Shown here piece after piece: positions 61,318 to 64,000 of a stretch of DNA of 64,000 nucleotides; the first letter of the stretch is position 1, and each line of letters starts with the position of its first letter. Made by a program: the position numbers and the translations under genes. Source of the stretch: Pelecanus crispus (taxonomy: Eukaryota > Chordata > Aves > Pelecaniformes > Pelecanidae); assembly GCF_030463565.1 (NCBI RefSeq), contig NC_134644.1, positions 151,615,967 through 151,679,966 of the forward strand, in the 5' to 3' direction. The notes beneath the pieces were generated by a model. It worked only from the letters and a program-made list of their open reading frames with translations, searched no databases and was not told the origin of the DNA.

Positions 61318-64000
61318 GCAGGTCAGGACTAAAGTTCAAGCTATGCTAGAATTGCAGACTGCCCATTAGCCTGCTTTGTCTTGAAGGAAATCAGTCATTG
61401 CTGATGTTCGCTGCTTTAGGTAAGAGACTTACCCTTCTGATTTCCTGCACTTTGCTTCAGTAACTGCATAATTTTTCGCTCCAGTATAAGAGCCTGTCAC
61501 CCCTTCATGGCCATTGCTCATGGACACATGGCAGGACAAGAATGTAGGAGGTGAATGGTCTGGACTCTGAAATGCCCTACATCATCTAGCTTGGGTGAAA
61601 TCTCAGCTATAAGAATTAAGGAGTTAACCTTTCTCTACTCTGAACAGGATTGTGAAACCAAGTACAGAAATGCTGTCAGGTCTCAAAACACATATACAGA
61701 TGTTTTGTTGAAGTTTAGTGTTTTCTCCCCAAAGCCTACAGCCCTTCACCTCTGGTCATTATAGGACACATTAAGGAACCAACAGAGGCAACAGTACCTC
61801 CTTATCTTTGGTCAGAAAAATTCTCATTTGTAAAATGCCACTTGCTGGCAATCCAGAGACAACCTCACTGACCTAGAAGGGTTCTCCAGTTCCTTTTGGC
61901 AGTAGGAGTTGGAATTAGATATGCTGATGCTAAATGGCTTAGCATTAACAGCAAAACAGCTTAACTACCCTGTCCCAGAAGGTTGAACTATAATGAGCCT
62001 CTTAAAAAACGCTCAGTGCAATGAACAAGCACTAGGCTTTGCAGCACAAGGTTGGGGATCAGTCTTCCTCTCCACTCAGTGTGTGGCTATACAGCCAGCA
62101 GACAGAGTCAATCCAGACCAGAACATTTCTAAGTATTACTTTTGAAATGTGAAGAAATAAAATGATCAAACTTAGATGTAAAGAAATAACCCGATGGAAT
62201 TAAATTTGACATTCATCTATGCATGAGGATATTTTACCACGATAAGGATTTGTGTTTAAATAATTCTTTCCTCTTCAAGGGTCTTAAAAAATTCAACAGC
62301 TTGGCACTTGGCTTTGCAAATTCACATGTGTTGACAAGCTGTTATGTCCGCCCTACAAGTCACCTGGGGTCCATGCACGCTTGCCAGACTCCCTGGGATG
62401 GTCTGCTGTGATGGCAGCTCAAGTTATGATATTTAGATTTTATGCAGATGACACTCTAATCTACAGCAATAGTGGCATTCTAAATGAATGCTTCCAATAT
62501 GCAGATATCACTTTTCTCACCACAGATGTGTAGATTCCTCATGAAATGCTCCAGCTTTAAAGCGCTACAGCACAGCTTATACAATGGACCAGGATTAAAA
62601 GGAAGGAGAAGAACGAACATGGAGCAAGCAGAGGCATTAAGGGAGAAATTCCTCCCACTAAAACCAATGTTTCTTGTCAGGCAAGAAATGGCTGGTCAAC
62701 AGAAATCATTTGCTAAGTTGCTTCAGGGAAGCACGTATCTAGTAAGAAAGAAATCATAAAAAACACCCACCCTAAGAAAGAAAAAGAAAACAAAAGAAAG
62801 GTAGCCTACGGTTAAAAATACTTATTTTCTTCAACTGTTTTCCAAGCCCTTTTAAAGACAAGCCCCAGACACGTAATCCAGGGCATAACATATTTGAAAT
62901 TCTGTCCTTGAAACCTTTTCTTTTTGCCCTCTCCCTCCCAGTCAGGAGTCACATAAAGTAATGGGTCTGCAATGAATTATAGCATTCCAGATCTGCATCT
63001 AGCAGTTGAGTTTGGGGCCCCCGTATGTTTCAGCTTCCTTCAAGGCTACTTTCAGCCACTACAATCCAGTAATGTCTGGAGGTTTTGCCAGTAGGGCTAA
63101 GCATCCATATAAGCAGCTGTGTTAGAAAAAGTTTCCTTAAAAAAAAAAAAAAAAAAAATTCTGCAGGACAGCTCTACCAGAAAGTTCTCTAAACATGTCT
63201 AAAACTGCCCTGCTCACTGCAGGAACCTCAGATGTTCCAAAAATGTGGGTTCCTGAAAGGCCAAGCAAAACTGCATGGCTTGCACAGTGAACCTCTGAAG
63301 CCCTTAGAAACTCCTACTTCCAAGCCATAATTGTTGTATTTTGCCTAAGAACAGAATCTGAAATTGCCATTTTCTTCTCTAGTTCTAAAAAAACAATTTG
63401 GTACGTAGCATGATTGACTTGGCTCCACCCCATACCTATTTCACTGCTAATAACTGTTAGCCCACTGGAAAACCAGTGGATGCATCCCTCATCTAAATGG
63501 TGGAGGTAAGGGATGCATAGCCACAGCCCCACCCTGTGATCCAAGAGTCCTCCCGCACCAGCCAGCGCTAGCAGGATGACTAACACCCCTAATGTCCCCT
63601 CTCATCTCCAAAGCAAATCTACACCTCTCAAGCAGTTCACTCTGCTTCAAGCACCCATTGAAAGACTGCTGTGCGTTGCTGAAGCTTACTGAAGCTCCAC
63701 ATCAGCCTTGCTGAGGAGAGGGTAGAAGATAACTTGACCCACAACTCAAACAACTAATGATAATGCAAAGTGCTGACTCCGGTACAATCACACCAACCCG
63801 AGGGGGATCTCTCACCCCGAGACCAAACCAGGAGCACAGACTCAGCTTTTCTGCTTTCAGCTGGGAACTGAATTACATGGGATAGGAAGTCTTTGGAGCA
63901 CTTTCCTGTCACTCATCTGTCAAAAGCAGAGCTTGGGGACAGCGAGGCGCAATGTTAAAAACAGAGAATTGAACTTCATTTTCTGGATTCATATTGGAGT
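61318..64000. other. Intergenic, no gene recognised
   Basis: No coding exon is recognised. It contains a possible LINE remnant at 62432-62500 and a 20-nt A run at 63139-63158. Confidence 0.5.
62432..62500 (+). mobile_element. Possible ancient LINE RT remnant
   Basis: One frame reads FRFYADDTLIYS, matching the core YADD block of L2/CR1-type reverse transcriptases (F..YADDTQLY). No neighbouring RT motif is clear, so the match is short and could be chance. Confidence 0.3.

Overview
This window looks like avian nuclear DNA, most likely from a passerine (songbird). It contains CR1 LINE fragments with the bird-type tail (ATTCTATG)n, solo endogenous-retrovirus LTRs, and a SINE with a tRNA-Ile head and a CR1 tail, a combination described in songbirds. 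There are no operons, CRISPR arrays or bacterial signals. Two vertebrate genes lie on the minus strand in the same order and orientation as the human 8q22 block SNX31 - PABPC1 (YWHAZ would be expected further right).

Layout. Positions 1-4737 are SNX31 intron 2 (partial). Coding exons 1 and 2 of SNX31 lie at 4953-4738, inside a CpG-rich promoter block (about 4430-5340) that also holds a tandem pair of CTCF-like motifs. Positions 5341-11169 are a short intergenic spacer. PABPC1 spans about 27858-11170 and is complete: 14 coding exons giving a predicted 637-residue protein, plus a non-coding last exon. Every splice junction keeps the frame. The leader has a TATA box, a pyrimidine-rich 5'TOP-like start, no upstream AUG, and the A-rich tract expected for PABPC1 autoregulation. 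A CpG island with three perfect GCGCATGCGC palindromes (NRF1-type) covers exon 1 and the upstream flank to about 28.56 kb.

From 28.6 to 64 kb I found no protein-coding exon. This stretch is intergenic and contains mobile-element debris. The clearest piece is a 5'-truncated CR1 (46655-50188) split by two unrelated solo LTRs, each with a perfect 5-bp target duplication. Removing both makes the CR1 reading frame continuous across each insertion point. A second solo LTR of the same family as one of them lies at 55006-55570 and a 5' fragment at 61317-61050.

How the parts work together: PABPC1 is the cytoplasmic poly(A)-binding protein and SNX31 an endosomal sorting nexin. They are neighbours by conserved synteny, not partners in a pathway. 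I found no convincing new biological system. The observations worth checking are the PABPC1 leader, the stop codon that sits flush with a splice donor, the tandem CTCF motifs between the two genes, and the nested retroelement history.
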